54,467 nucleotides of DNA from Chitinophagaceae bacterium (lineage in GTDB: Bacteria > Bacteroidota > Bacteroidia > Chitinophagales > Chitinophagaceae). This document shows, piece after piece, positions 18,576 to 27,453 of the stretch (the first letter of the stretch is position 1; every line of letters starts with the position of its first letter). The notes under the pieces were generated by a model. It did not search any database. It was not told the origin of the DNA and saw only the letters and a program-made list of their open reading frames with translations. Both the position numbers and the translations under genes were made by a program. The stretch covers positions 1 to 54,467 of the forward strand of contig JAMLHL010000026.1 in assembly GCA_023957125.1 (NCBI GenBank). The letters run 5' to 3'.

Positions 18576-19001
18576 TTAGCGATTGGGTGGGGGCGGAAGC
18601 GTTATCTTACTTTCGGGGTGCACTTTCCCGTTGTGACAGGTAATACAGGTAATTGCCGCAACGTCTTCGCCTCCGGATTGGTTGAAATATTTCTTGTTGA
18701 TCTTGGCCGTCATACGGATCATGTGGCGGGCCGTGGTTTTTTCCGGCTTTTCATCACTGGCAAAATCCAGTTTCTTGGGATCTGTTTTAGCCGGAGCATG
18801 GCAATGGTTGCATTTCACGCCCAGGGAAACGTTAAAACCCTTCATGATCTTTTCCAGTTCTTCATGACTGATATCTTTGGGAAGCACTTTAAGATTAGGT
18901 TTGGGTCCTTTGTCTTTAACGGTAGTGGCTGCAACGCCTACCAGCAGGATAAAACATAAGCCGGCGCCTGCCAGAAGCTTTTTCTTTTGAAATTGAAACA
19001 T
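18576..19001 (-). CDS. Small exported di-haem-type cytochrome c
   Basis: The protein is 141 aa from the ATG at 19001, which opens a signal/anchor (KKKLLAGAGLCFILLVGVAA). Two haem-binding motifs are present: CNHCH near residue 63 and CITCH near residue 115. The segment FNVSLGVKCNHCH resembles the cytochrome subunit of photosynthetic reaction centres, a fold widely used by non-photosynthetic Bacteroidota for unknown redox roles. It should be periplasmic and carry one or two c-type haems. The partner enzyme is not encoded nearby. Confidence 0.88.
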   Translation of the reverse strand: MFQFQKKKLLAGAGLCFILLVGVAATTVKDKGPKPNLKVLPKDISHEELEKIMKGFNVSLGVKCNHCHAPAKTDPKKLDFASDEKPEKTTARHMIRMTAKINKKYFNQSGGEDVAAITCITCHNGKVHPESKITLPPPPNR

Positions 19002-19158
19002 GGCAACTGATTTTTGGGTAAAGTAAAGTATTCTTTTGATGATATAGCAATTTTTTTTACAAAACGATGACAAAAAATTAGAAGTTTGTATTTTCTATGT
19101 GGGCGTTGCCATGGACACGAAACGCCAGGTTACGGATTATAAATTCAAAATTTGAAGT

Positions 19159-20106
19159 ATGACAAAAGATAAGATCCTGGTAATAGGCGCTTCCGGACAA
19201 ATCGGCGTTGAACTGACCCTGGCTTTGCGGAAAATCTATGGCAACGCCCAGGTGGTGGCGTCTGATCTGAGGGAAGAGAATGAATTGTTGAAAGGAACAG
19301 GGCCTTATGTTTCCCTGGATGTGATGAACAAGGAGATGTTGCATGTGCAGGTGATCCGGCAGAATATCACCCAGATTTATCTGCTGGCGGCGATCCTGTC
19401 GGCCACGGGCGAAAAAAATCCGGGGCTGGCCTGGCATCTGAATACCCAAAGCCTGCTGAATGTACTGGATATTGCCCGGGAAGAGCAGGTGCAAAAGGTA
19501 TATTGGCCCAGCAGCATCGCCGTGTTTGGTCCCACCTCTCCCAAACAAAACTGTCCCCAGCAAACCATCATTGAGCCGGTGACGGTTTACGGGATCAGTA
19601 AATTTGCCGGGGAATTCTGGTGCAACTATTACAACCATCGTTTTGGCGTTGACGTTAGGAGTCTTCGCTACCCGGGACTGATCAGTTATAAATCCTCCCC
19701 GGGTGGTGGCACTACCGATTATGCCGTAGAAATTTTCAACGAAGCGCTGGAGTCAGAAAAATACACCAGTTTCCTCGCTGCCGGTACAAGACTGCCCATG
19801 ATGTACATGCCGGATGCCATCCGGGCTACAATTGAGGTGATGGAAGCGCCTGCAGACCGTATTTCCATAAGAACTTCCTATAACCTTGCAGCCATCAGTT
19901 TTTCGCCCGCGGAAATAGCCGCGGAAATAAGAAGACATCTTCCTGATTTTGCCATTCAATATCAGCCCGACTACCGGCAGGACATTGCCAACAGTTGGCC
20001 GCAGAGTATTGACGATCAGGTGGCGCGGAGGGATTGGGGATGGAAGCATCAATATGAATTGCCTGAAATTACGGCCGATATGCTGCTGAACCTCCGGCAG
20101 CACTAA
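19159..20106 (+). CDS. NAD-dependent epimerase/dehydratase, L-threonine 3-dehydrogenase-like
   Basis: The 315-aa extended SDR has the NAD motif GASGQIG (about residues 10-16) and the catalytic YGISK (Tyr about 142). Segments YWPSSIAVFGP, RYPGLISYKSSPGGGTTDYA and MMYMPDAIRATIE closely match short-chain L-threonine 3-dehydrogenases, which oxidise threonine to 2-amino-3-ketobutyrate. The partner glycine C-acetyltransferase (kbl) is not in the window. Length is right and motifs are intact. Confidence 0.85.
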   Translation: MTKDKILVIGASGQIGVELTLALRKIYGNAQVVASDLREENELLKGTGPYVSLDVMNKEMLHVQVIRQNITQIYLLAAILSATGEKNPGLAWHLNTQSLLNVLDIAREEQVQKVYWPSSIAVFGPTSPKQNCPQQTIIEPVTVYGISKFAGEFWCNYYNHRFGVDVRSLRYPGLISYKSSPGGGTTDYAVEIFNEALESEKYTSFLAAGTRLPMMYMPDAIRATIEVMEAPADRISIRTSYNLAAISFSPAEIAAEIRRHLPDFAIQYQPDYRQDIANSWPQSIDDQVARRDWGWKHQYELPEITADMLLNLRQH

Positions 20107-20112
20107 GTTTCG

Positions 20113-20120
20113 TATTTTTG
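20113..20120 (+). promoter_or_regulatory. -7 box (TATTTTTG) for the TlpA gene
   Basis: TATTTTTG fits TAnnTTTG and lies 13 nt before the ATG at 20134, with AGAAGGA between as a ribosome-binding site. No -33 element is evident. Confidence 0.4.
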
Positions 20121-20133
20121 TTTTAAAAGAAGG

Positions 20134-21396
20134 ATGGGTATGACAAAAGCGCTGTGGATATGGATCGTTATACTGGCAGGATTGTCCTCGACGGCACAAC
20201 AAAGCCGTCATCTTTCTTCCGGCCAGTGGCGGGGCGAACTGATCCGGGAAGATGGCATATCCATCGTGTTTAATTTTGAGGTAGATCAGCAACAAGGAAA
20301 AACGGTTCTCTCTCTGCTGAATGGCGATAATCGCCTGACGGCGGACGATATCAGGATTCGGAATGATTCGGTATTCATCCGGTTGCCGTTTTTTGATTCC
20401 CGGTTCAGCGCGGCTTTCGTGAATGACCGGGAGATCAGGGGTTCCTGGATCAAAAGGCTTGCAGACCGCGACCAGGTGATGCCGTTCATTGCGGTTAACC
20501 ACGGTCAGAAAAGGTACAGGTTTGAAGTGGATCATGACCGGCCAATTGCCGATATGACCGGGCGATGGGCAACCGGTTTTGTTGATGAAACTACCGGTAA
20601 TACGACAAAAGCTATTGGCGTTTTTACACAGAAGGGAACCCGGTTAACAGGATCTTTTCTAACCCGTTCCGGCGGCTCCCGTTTCCTGGAAGGAGTGGTG
20701 GATGGCGATTCACTCAGATTGTCCGGGTTTGATGGGGGGTATGCTGTCAGCTTCACGGCGAAAATCAACAGCGACCGGCAGATTTCCGGCGGGAAATATT
20801 TTTCCGAAACCTCGCCCTTTCCCAGAACCTGGGAGGCGGTTAAAGATCCGGACGCAACCATCCCCGAAGACCCTTCGTTATCCGGGCTGAGACCCGGCGT
20901 TTCCCGCAAGCTGGATTTCACTTTCAAAGACCTGGATGGACATCCTGTTTCATTTAATGATCTGCAATTTGCCAATAAAATAATGGTCATCCAGATCTTA
21001 GGCTCGTGGTGCCCTAATTGTATGGATGAAACGCAGTTTTTGAACGAGGTTTATGACAAATACAAATCCCGGGGAGTGGGTGTTCTGGGACTGGCATACG
21101 AACGTACCGCAGATTTTGCCCGCTCGCAACAGTCCGTAGGTAATTTTGTGAAACGTCTGAATGTAACATACCCGGTATTGATCACGCCGGTTGCGCTTAA
21201 TGACCCCGATCTGGCTTTGAAAACCCTGCCCCAGTTGGAAAAGATTGCTGCCTTCCCCACTACTGTTTTTACCAACCGGAACGGAGAGATACAAAAGATT
21301 CACCCGGGATTTAATAATCCGGGCAGCGGGGAAGACTATGAAAAACAGAAGCAACAGTTTTTTGAGATCATAGAAAGGCTTTTATCAGAACAATAG
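20134..21396 (+). CDS. TlpA-like thioredoxin-fold protein, exported
   Basis: The 420-aa protein has a signal peptide (LWIWIVILAGLSSTAQ). Residues 25-250 are a beta-rich region of the kind found ahead of Bacteroidota TlpA domains (repeated EVDQQQG, GDNRLTADDIRI, GSWIKR patterns). A thioredoxin domain follows from about 270, with active site WCPNC near 292-296 and the cis-Pro segment AAFPTTVF near 370. It is probably a periplasmic thiol-disulfide reductase, perhaps for cytochrome c maturation or extracytoplasmic redox repair; the small cytochrome gene at 18576 lies just upstream on the other strand. ATG 20134 was chosen over the ATG two codons later. Confidence 0.88.
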   Translation: MGMTKALWIWIVILAGLSSTAQQSRHLSSGQWRGELIREDGISIVFNFEVDQQQGKTVLSLLNGDNRLTADDIRIRNDSVFIRLPFFDSRFSAAFVNDREIRGSWIKRLADRDQVMPFIAVNHGQKRYRFEVDHDRPIADMTGRWATGFVDETTGNTTKAIGVFTQKGTRLTGSFLTRSGGSRFLEGVVDGDSLRLSGFDGGYAVSFTAKINSDRQISGGKYFSETSPFPRTWEAVKDPDATIPEDPSLSGLRPGVSRKLDFTFKDLDGHPVSFNDLQFANKIMVIQILGSWCPNCMDETQFLNEVYDKYKSRGVGVLGLAYERTADFARSQQSVGNFVKRLNVTYPVLITPVALNDPDLALKTLPQLEKIAAFPTTVFTNRNGEIQKIHPGFNNPGSGEDYEKQKQQFFEIIERLLSEQ

Positions 21397-21412
21397 ATAC
21401 TATTTTTATCCC

Positions 21413-22762
21413 ATGAAAGATTCATTCAACAGAACGGAGGGCGATATCAACCAATCCGCATCCCGTGATGCCTGGTACAAAATAATTGCGCATGCTGAAA
21501 CGCAAAAGTATCTGGAGGAAGACGCCCGGTATTTTCTTCATCAGTCCATGTCCACACCCTGCCTGGATACACTTCAGTCCTGCGAAGGGATCTACATCAC
21601 CGATAGGGCCGGTAAATCCTATATGGATTTTCATGGCAATAATGTGCACCAGGTGGGTTATCGCAACCCTTTTGTAATGGAACGGGTGAAAGCGCAGATG
21701 GACGTGTTGCCGTTTAGCCCCCGCCGTTATACTAATGTACCGGCCATCGAATTGGCTAAAAAATTGGCCTCTTTATTTCCCGGTGATCTGAACCGGGTAT
21801 TATTGGCCCCGGGTGGTACCTCTGCCGTGGGTATGGCGCTTAAGCTGGCCCGGGTGGTTACGGGCAAACATAAATTGGTGTCATTGTGGGATTCGTTTCA
21901 TGGCGCTTCCCTGGATGCGATTTCGGCAGGAGGAGAGCAGGTGTTTCGGAAGGGAATGGGGCCTTTGATGCCCGGAGTGGAAAGGATACCGCCGCCCACT
22001 TCTTATCGCGGGATTTTTACGGATGATGGCAATGATGTGGTGTATGCGGATTACCTGGAATATGTGATAGAAAAGGAGGGCGATATCGGGGCTTTCATTG
22101 CGGAAACCATTCGGAATACCGATGTGCAGCTTCCCTCAAAAGCGTATTGGAAACGGGTAAGGGAAATATGCAGCCGCCATGGCGTTTTGCTGATCCTGGA
22201 TGAAATTCCCATAGCTTTTGGCCGTACCGGGAAGATGTTTGCTTTTGAACATTATGAGATTGAGCCCGACATCGTATGCCTGGGAAAAGGCCTCGGCGCC
22301 GGCGTTATGCCCTTAGCAGCTATGGTTGCCCGTGATAAATATAACATTGCCAGGGAAGTTTCCCTGGGACATTACACCCATGAAAAAAGTCCCTTAGGAA
22401 GCGTAGCCGCACTGGCCATGCTGGAATATATAGAAAAGGAAGGATTGCTGCAAAAGGTGAATGAAGATGCTGTATTCATGAAAGAGGAACTGGAAAAGCT
22501 ACAGCAAAAACATTTTCTGATAGGCGATATCAGGGGCATGGGTTTATTATGGGGAATTGAACTGGTTAAAGACCGGCAATCCAAAGAAAAAGCCATCGAA
22601 GAAGCGGAAACCGTTTTGTACGAATGCCTGGCAAATGGTTTGAGCTTTAAGATTTCGCAGGGGAATGTTTTACAACTTTCGCCCCCGCTGATCATAACAA
22701 GGCAACAGTTAAGGGAGGCAATTGAAATTATTGACGCCGCTATTACAAAAGCTGGAAGGTGA
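21413..22762 (+). CDS. Class III PLP enzyme, PbfA-like (1-hydroxy-2-aminoethylphosphonate ammonia-lyase family)
   Basis: The 449-aa protein has the class III aminotransferase fold. LILDEIPIAFGRTGKMFA holds the Asp that contacts the PLP ring, and LGKGLGAGVMPLAA holds the Schiff-base Lys (about residue 290). The N-terminus (EGDINQSASR, EDARYFLHQSMSTPCLDTL, YMDFHGNNVHQVGY) matches, from memory, PbfA, which releases ammonia from (R)-1-hydroxy-2-aminoethylphosphonate. No phosphonatase, phosphonate transporter or PhnW gene is nearby, so another beta-hydroxy amine may be the substrate. It starts 16 nt after the TlpA gene. Confidence 0.75.
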   Translation: MKDSFNRTEGDINQSASRDAWYKIIAHAETQKYLEEDARYFLHQSMSTPCLDTLQSCEGIYITDRAGKSYMDFHGNNVHQVGYRNPFVMERVKAQMDVLPFSPRRYTNVPAIELAKKLASLFPGDLNRVLLAPGGTSAVGMALKLARVVTGKHKLVSLWDSFHGASLDAISAGGEQVFRKGMGPLMPGVERIPPPTSYRGIFTDDGNDVVYADYLEYVIEKEGDIGAFIAETIRNTDVQLPSKAYWKRVREICSRHGVLLILDEIPIAFGRTGKMFAFEHYEIEPDIVCLGKGLGAGVMPLAAMVARDKYNIAREVSLGHYTHEKSPLGSVAALAMLEYIEKEGLLQKVNEDAVFMKEELEKLQQKHFLIGDIRGMGLLWGIELVKDRQSKEKAIEEAETVLYECLANGLSFKISQGNVLQLSPPLIITRQQLREAIEIIDAAITKAGR

Positions 22763-22797
22763 TCGTATGTATTATCTTGCAGGCGCACTGTTATAAT

Positions 22798-23703
22798 ATG
22801 TGGAAGACTTTATTTATTACTTTGCTGTGTCTCGGCACGGAATGGGTTTGGTCGCAGCATTTTCTTCCTCCTTCCGAAAATTACCGGCCCGACCGGTTGA
22901 AAAAAGTGGTGATTACCGAGGCGGTGATCGGAACCGCCGTAAGCGTGGGACTGTATTATCTCTGGTATAAAAAATTTCCCCGGAGCCGGTTTCATCTTTT
23001 CAATGATAACGGGGAATGGCTGCAAATGGATAAAGCGGGTCATGCCGTTACCGCCTATAACGTAGGTGTGTTACAATATGATATGATGCGCTGGTGTGGC
23101 GTGAAGAAAAATGATGCTATCATTGTAGGCTCTGCAACTGCCTTGGGGAGTTTGAGTATCATTGAGATCCTGGATGGTTTTTCCAGGCATTGGGGATTTT
23201 CCAAAGGCGATATGCTGGCCAACCTGGTAGGTACGGCTATTTTTGCTGCACAGCAACGCTGGTGGGATGAGCAACGCGTAGGGATGAAATTTTCTGCCCA
23301 CTTCTCTCCTTATGCGCAATATCACAGCGGTGAACTCGGCAAATCCTGGGCCTCGCGTATTCTTAAAGACTATAACGGGCAGAGCTACTGGCTGAGCTTC
23401 AACATCCGGTCTTTCCTTCCGGGTGGTGCCGGTTTTCCTTCCTGGCCGGCTGTTGCCCTGGGCTACGGAGCAGATGGAATGACGGGAGGTCATTTTAATC
23501 CGGATAGTATCCGTGGCAAACCGGTACCCCATTTCGAAAGAACCCGCAGGTTTATGTTATCGCCGGATGCAGATCTCTTCCGGATACATTCCCCGGCGCC
23601 TGTAGATGCCGCAACCTACCTCACAAAACCCTTTAAGATCCCCGCTCCCACGCTGGAAATAAATTCGAAGGGGAAATTTAAATTTTACGGGCTGTATCAT
23701 TAG
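22798..23703 (+). CDS. DUF2279 family protein
   Basis: The protein is 301 aa from the ATG at 22798, which starts a signal peptide (LFITLLCLGTEWVWSQ); earlier in-frame starts add no signal. The DUF2279 core is visible: VVITEAVIGTAVSVGLYYLWY, a membrane-like segment, then QMDKAGHAVTAYNVG, SLSIIEILDGFSRHWGFSKGD and ANLVGTAIF. The family is common in Bacteroidota, probably envelope-located, with unknown function; the His and Asp residues in these motifs suggest a lipid-handling or phosphatase-like site, but that is only a guess. Its stop overlaps the end of ispH on the other strand by 4 nt. Confidence 0.85.
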   Translation: MWKTLFITLLCLGTEWVWSQHFLPPSENYRPDRLKKVVITEAVIGTAVSVGLYYLWYKKFPRSRFHLFNDNGEWLQMDKAGHAVTAYNVGVLQYDMMRWCGVKKNDAIIVGSATALGSLSIIEILDGFSRHWGFSKGDMLANLVGTAIFAAQQRWWDEQRVGMKFSAHFSPYAQYHSGELGKSWASRILKDYNGQSYWLSFNIRSFLPGGAGFPSWPAVALGYGADGMTGGHFNPDSIRGKPVPHFERTRRFMLSPDADLFRIHSPAPVDAATYLTKPFKIPAPTLEINSKGKFKFYGLYH

Positions 23704-24947
23704 GGCTTATTCCCCGGATTTCTTGTCCATTCGTCAATGAGCGCTTCAATCTTTGGCTCCGCCTGGTATAAGGAAGCTACTTTTCTGACCACCTCTTCCA
23801 CCAGCGCGTCCGGGCAGGAAGCGCCGCTGGTAATGAGTATCCTGGCAGGATTTGCGTGTGGCAGATAATCTGTGGTAAGCACTTCCTGTTTGGAATGTAA
23901 ATCGTAATGCAGGACCTGCTCTGCAGACAGGAGTTTACTTTCGTCTTTGATAAAATATGTCGGTAGCTTTTCTTCGCATAACGCTACGAGGTGGGAAGTA
24001 TTGGAGCTGTTGTATCCTCCGATCACTATGGCTATATGCGCATCCGTATCCAGCATGCCGTTAACGGCGGTTTGATTATCGTTGGTGGCATAGCACAGGG
24101 TGTCTCTTGTGTCGGCGAAACGATCCGCCAGATTGGTTTCGGTTAAACCGTAATGCCCGATCATCACCTGTTTGAGATGGTCTGCAATAGCCTGGGTTTC
24201 CGTTGCCAGCATAGTGGTTTGGTTTACCACGCCAATGCGCTGCAGATGATCAGCAGGATTGAATCCATCCGAAAACCGGCTCCGGAACTCCCGGTAAAAT
24301 TCTTCCGCAGGTTTCTCACCGGTAATGTATTTGCCCAGTTCCACAGCTTCTTCCATGTTTTTTATAATGACGGAAGCCGTATTTGCAATGCTGTGGGAAA
24401 AAGTGGCCCGGGTTTCTTCATGTTCCGGCCGCCCGTGGATGATAACGCTATAGCCTCTCCTCGCAATTTGTTCGGCCCGGTTCCACACTTTTTCAACAAA
24501 GGGGCAGGTGGTGTTGAAGCGTTTGGTTTCGAGTCCTATATCCTGTAATCTTTTTTCCATCTGAATTGTAGTGCCAAAGGCCGGTGTGATCACTATATCA
24601 TCCGGAGTCAGCATCTCAAAAGGCAATATTTCTTTACCCCGTGTGTCCTGTAGAAACCGCACCCCTCTTTCCTGCAGGTCTTCATTAACGTGGGGGTTAT
24701 GGATCATTTCGCTTAACAGGAATATTCTTTTCCCCGGGTTTTCGTCTATGGTACGGTAAGCAATTTCAATGGCATTTTTTACCCCGTAACAAAAGCCGAA
24801 ATGCCGGGCCAGGTAGATTTGCAGGCCCCCTAAATCGAGCAGGGTAGGAGTGAAATCCTTTTTCATCTTATCCTGTTCCTGCCGTTTCCGCTTGATGGCG
24901 GCGATGAGCGGGCTCCGGTATATAATAGGGACTTTAAATTCTTTCAT
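23700..24947 (-). CDS. ispH: 4-hydroxy-3-methylbut-2-enyl diphosphate reductase
   Basis: The 415-aa protein is IspH of the long type. Three cysteines for the 4Fe-4S cluster are present: Cys53 in FGFCYGVKNA, Cys148 in TTCPFVEKVW and Cys285 in DTLCYATNDNQ. HEETRA carries the catalytic Glu. It makes the last step of the MEP isoprenoid pathway, giving IPP and DMAPP. The basic N-terminal extension (VPIIYRSPLIAAIKRKRQE) is typical of the longer Bacteroidota proteins, supporting the start at 24947. It is an essential gene in MEP-dependent bacteria. Confidence 0.95.
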   Translation of the reverse strand: MKEFKVPIIYRSPLIAAIKRKRQEQDKMKKDFTPTLLDLGGLQIYLARHFGFCYGVKNAIEIAYRTIDENPGKRIFLLSEMIHNPHVNEDLQERGVRFLQDTRGKEILPFEMLTPDDIVITPAFGTTIQMEKRLQDIGLETKRFNTTCPFVEKVWNRAEQIARRGYSVIIHGRPEHEETRATFSHSIANTASVIIKNMEEAVELGKYITGEKPAEEFYREFRSRFSDGFNPADHLQRIGVVNQTTMLATETQAIADHLKQVMIGHYGLTETNLADRFADTRDTLCYATNDNQTAVNGMLDTDAHIAIVIGGYNSSNTSHLVALCEEKLPTYFIKDESKLLSAEQVLHYDLHSKQEVLTTDYLPHANPARILITSGASCPDALVEEVVRKVASLYQAEPKIEALIDEWTRNPGNKP

Positions 24948-25248
24948 TCCTATAAGAAATACGACAACGGCGAAGGTACGAAGTTTGGCTTTAGCAGGCC
25001 TGCCCGGTCAATTTGAATTGCCAAAACACGGACGTAGCCCCGAAGCATATCGTAAAAACGGGTTTCAATCCGTTTGAAAAAATGAAAAACTTGTTGAGAG
25101 CCGCAGGCTCGGCTCGTTATACATCGTGTCCACCGCTGCCACCTGCTTTTAACAGTTTCCGTTACTTTTGCATACCAGACCCAGGGCTGCATCGTTTCGC
25201 AGAACTATAGGTGCCGGAACCCCGGTATTTAAAAATATAATTGTTGAT

Positions 25249-26310
25249 ATGCCAAAGAAAAACAATCAGTTCACCGGCGTTAAAGAAATAGCCAGAAGGG
25301 CTGGCGTATCTATCGGTACAGTGGACCGGGTGCTCCATGACAGGCACGGCGTTTCTCCCAAAACCAAAGAAAAAATACTAGCTATCATCCGGGAGCTGGA
25401 TTATCATCCCAATCTTTTGGCCCGCCGTCTTGCTTCACGAAAGGTAATTCGCTTTGCCACCCTCATCCCTTCGGTGTCAAAAGATACCAGTTTCTGGTCA
25501 CTGCCATTGCAGGGCATCAACCAGGCGGAGGAAGAAATTAGACAATACAATATCCGGATAGACAAATATTTTTTTGATCAGAACGACCGGGATTCTTTTG
25601 TCGGCCAATCACGTAAAATTCTCAGGAAAAAGCCTGATGGAGTACTCCTGGCACCGGATTTAGCGGAGGAAACCATTGCGTTTACCAACAAATGTACCCG
25701 GCTCGGTATTCCTTATGTATTTATGGATTCAGATGTTGAGGGACAGAACAGCCTGAGCTATATTGGTCCCCATTTATACGACAGCGGTTACCTGGCGGCC
25801 AACCTGGTAAACTACCTCCTCAGAGACAAAGAAGAGATATTGTTGTTAAATATCTCTAAAAAGATGTACAAACACCATCATCTTTTGAGAAAAGAAGAAG
25901 GATTCAGAAAATATTTTACAGATCATGGGATACCGAAAAAGATAGAAAAGACAGATCTTAAAAAGACCGACCCTGCATCCATTGAAAAACAGGTAGCCGG
26001 GATACTTTCCCGGAACAAAGCTATCCGGCTTGTTTTTGTAACGAATTCAAGAGTATATACCGTTGCCGATAGTTTAAAGAATTTGAAAAGGAAGCTGATT
26101 GTAATGGGCTATGATTTTACCCCGGAAAATATTGAAGGATTAAAAGCGGGTACGATTGATTTCCTGATTTGCCAGAAGCCCGGCAAGCAGGCCTACCTGG
26201 GGATCATGGCGCTGTATAAAAATGTGGTACTCAATGCACCGGTAGATAAAATCCAGTTCATGCCCATTGATATCATCACCAAAGAAAACTACCGGTTCTA
26301 TAATAACTGA
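25249..26310 (+). CDS. LacI-family transcriptional regulator
   Basis: The protein is 353 aa from the ATG at 25249; upstream in-frame codons precede the DNA-binding domain without conserved sequence. The helix-turn-helix GVKEIARRAGVSIGTVDRVL (about residues 10-29) and hinge NLLARRLASRK lead to a periplasmic-binding-like effector domain (IRFATLIPSVSKDTSFW, GVLLAPD, VIVMGYDF-like). It lies 126 nt upstream of the SDR/aldolase/amidohydrolase operon in the same direction and is the obvious local regulator, sensing a sugar or sugar derivative. Confidence 0.92.
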   Translation: MPKKNNQFTGVKEIARRAGVSIGTVDRVLHDRHGVSPKTKEKILAIIRELDYHPNLLARRLASRKVIRFATLIPSVSKDTSFWSLPLQGINQAEEEIRQYNIRIDKYFFDQNDRDSFVGQSRKILRKKPDGVLLAPDLAEETIAFTNKCTRLGIPYVFMDSDVEGQNSLSYIGPHLYDSGYLAANLVNYLLRDKEEILLLNISKKMYKHHHLLRKEEGFRKYFTDHGIPKKIEKTDLKKTDPASIEKQVAGILSRNKAIRLVFVTNSRVYTVADSLKNLKRKLIVMGYDFTPENIEGLKAGTIDFLICQKPGKQAYLGIMALYKNVVLNAPVDKIQFMPIDIITKENYRFYNN

Positions 26311-26436
26311 TGCCGGCGCTTTATAGTTCACTACTTTGTACAACAAGATTCCGCATCGTGTTGACTAAAAAATGATTATTTTGCTGATCCCAATCCGGCA
26401 GTTATGCTATAATTCATCTTCAAAACAGTTCAGCCA

Positions 26437-27453
26437 ATGGATGATATTCAGGAAAGATATGAGGCGTTACTGCTTCCCTCTGCTGCGCTTATTAACGACC
26501 TGGCGCAAATTGACGGTGACATCATGCTTCTCGGCGTGGGCGGTAAAATGGGTCCGGCTATGGCCCGGGTTTTGCATCAGGCTATTCAAAAGGGGGGCTT
26601 CGACAAAGATGTCATTGGCGTATCCCGTTTTTCCGAACCGGGTTTACAGGAAGAGTTGAACCGTATGGGTATAGAAACCATAGCCGCCGATCTGCTGAAC
26701 GATGAGCAACTGATGCAATTGCCGGAAGTGAAGAATGTGATTTACCTGGCCGGCACCAAGTTTGGCACCACCGGCAAAGAATCCTTCACCTGGGCTATGA
26801 ATGCATATCTTCCCGGCAGGGTGGCCTATAAATTCCGGAATTCCCGCATTGTAGTCTTCTCTACCGGTAACGTATATCCGCTCACTCCAGTGATCTGCGG
26901 TGGAGCAACCGAAGAGCAGAATCCGGAGCCTGTTGGTGAATATGCGCAATCCTGCCTCGGCAGGGAACGCATCTTTCAATATTCCTCGTTGAAATACAAT
27001 ACGCCTGTTTTGATTTTCCGGCTCAATTATGCCAATGATACCAGCTACGGGGTATTGCTTGAAATTGCGAAGTCGGTAGCTGCCGGAACGCCGATAGACC
27101 TGACCATGGGAAATGTGAATGTGATCTGGCAGGGCGATGCCAATGAAATTGCCATCCGGTCGTTGTTGCATTGCGAAACAGGCGGGAAGCTGCTGAATGT
27201 TACCGGGCCCGAAATCCTTTCTGTACGCTGGATAGCCCGGAAATTCGGGGAACTGTTTAATAAAGCGCCGGTATTTACCGGGGAGGAGGAACCTACGGCT
27301 TTGTTGAGTAATGCTGCGGAATGTTGCCGGCTTTTCGGATATCCCAAGGTTTCTGTGATGGAAGCGATCGAAGTAATTGCAGCGTGGATACAGCAAGGGA
27401 AGAAAACGATTCATAAAGAAACTCATTTCCAGGAGCGTAAAGGACAATTTTAA
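26437..27453 (+). CDS. Atypical SDR, NAD-dependent epimerase/dehydratase-like
   Basis: The 338-aa protein has a Rossmann start (IMLLGVGGKMGPAMARVL, about residues 29-46) and a sugar-nucleotide-epimerase-like body (NVIYLAGTKFGTTG, VVFSTGNVYPLTP). The catalytic-site region reads YAQSCLGRE, so the usual Lys of YxxxK is Cys, making ordinary dehydrogenase chemistry doubtful. Related proteins in Bacteroidota are found next to DHDPS-family genes. Its TAA directly abuts the ATG of the next gene, so translation is coupled. Confidence 0.82.
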   Translation: MDDIQERYEALLLPSAALINDLAQIDGDIMLLGVGGKMGPAMARVLHQAIQKGGFDKDVIGVSRFSEPGLQEELNRMGIETIAADLLNDEQLMQLPEVKNVIYLAGTKFGTTGKESFTWAMNAYLPGRVAYKFRNSRIVVFSTGNVYPLTPVICGGATEEQNPEPVGEYAQSCLGRERIFQYSSLKYNTPVLIFRLNYANDTSYGVLLEIAKSVAAGTPIDLTMGNVNVIWQGDANEIAIRSLLHCETGGKLLNVTGPEILSVRWIARKFGELFNKAPVFTGEEEPTALLSNAAECCRLFGYPKVSVMEAIEVIAAWIQQGKKTIHKETHFQERKGQF

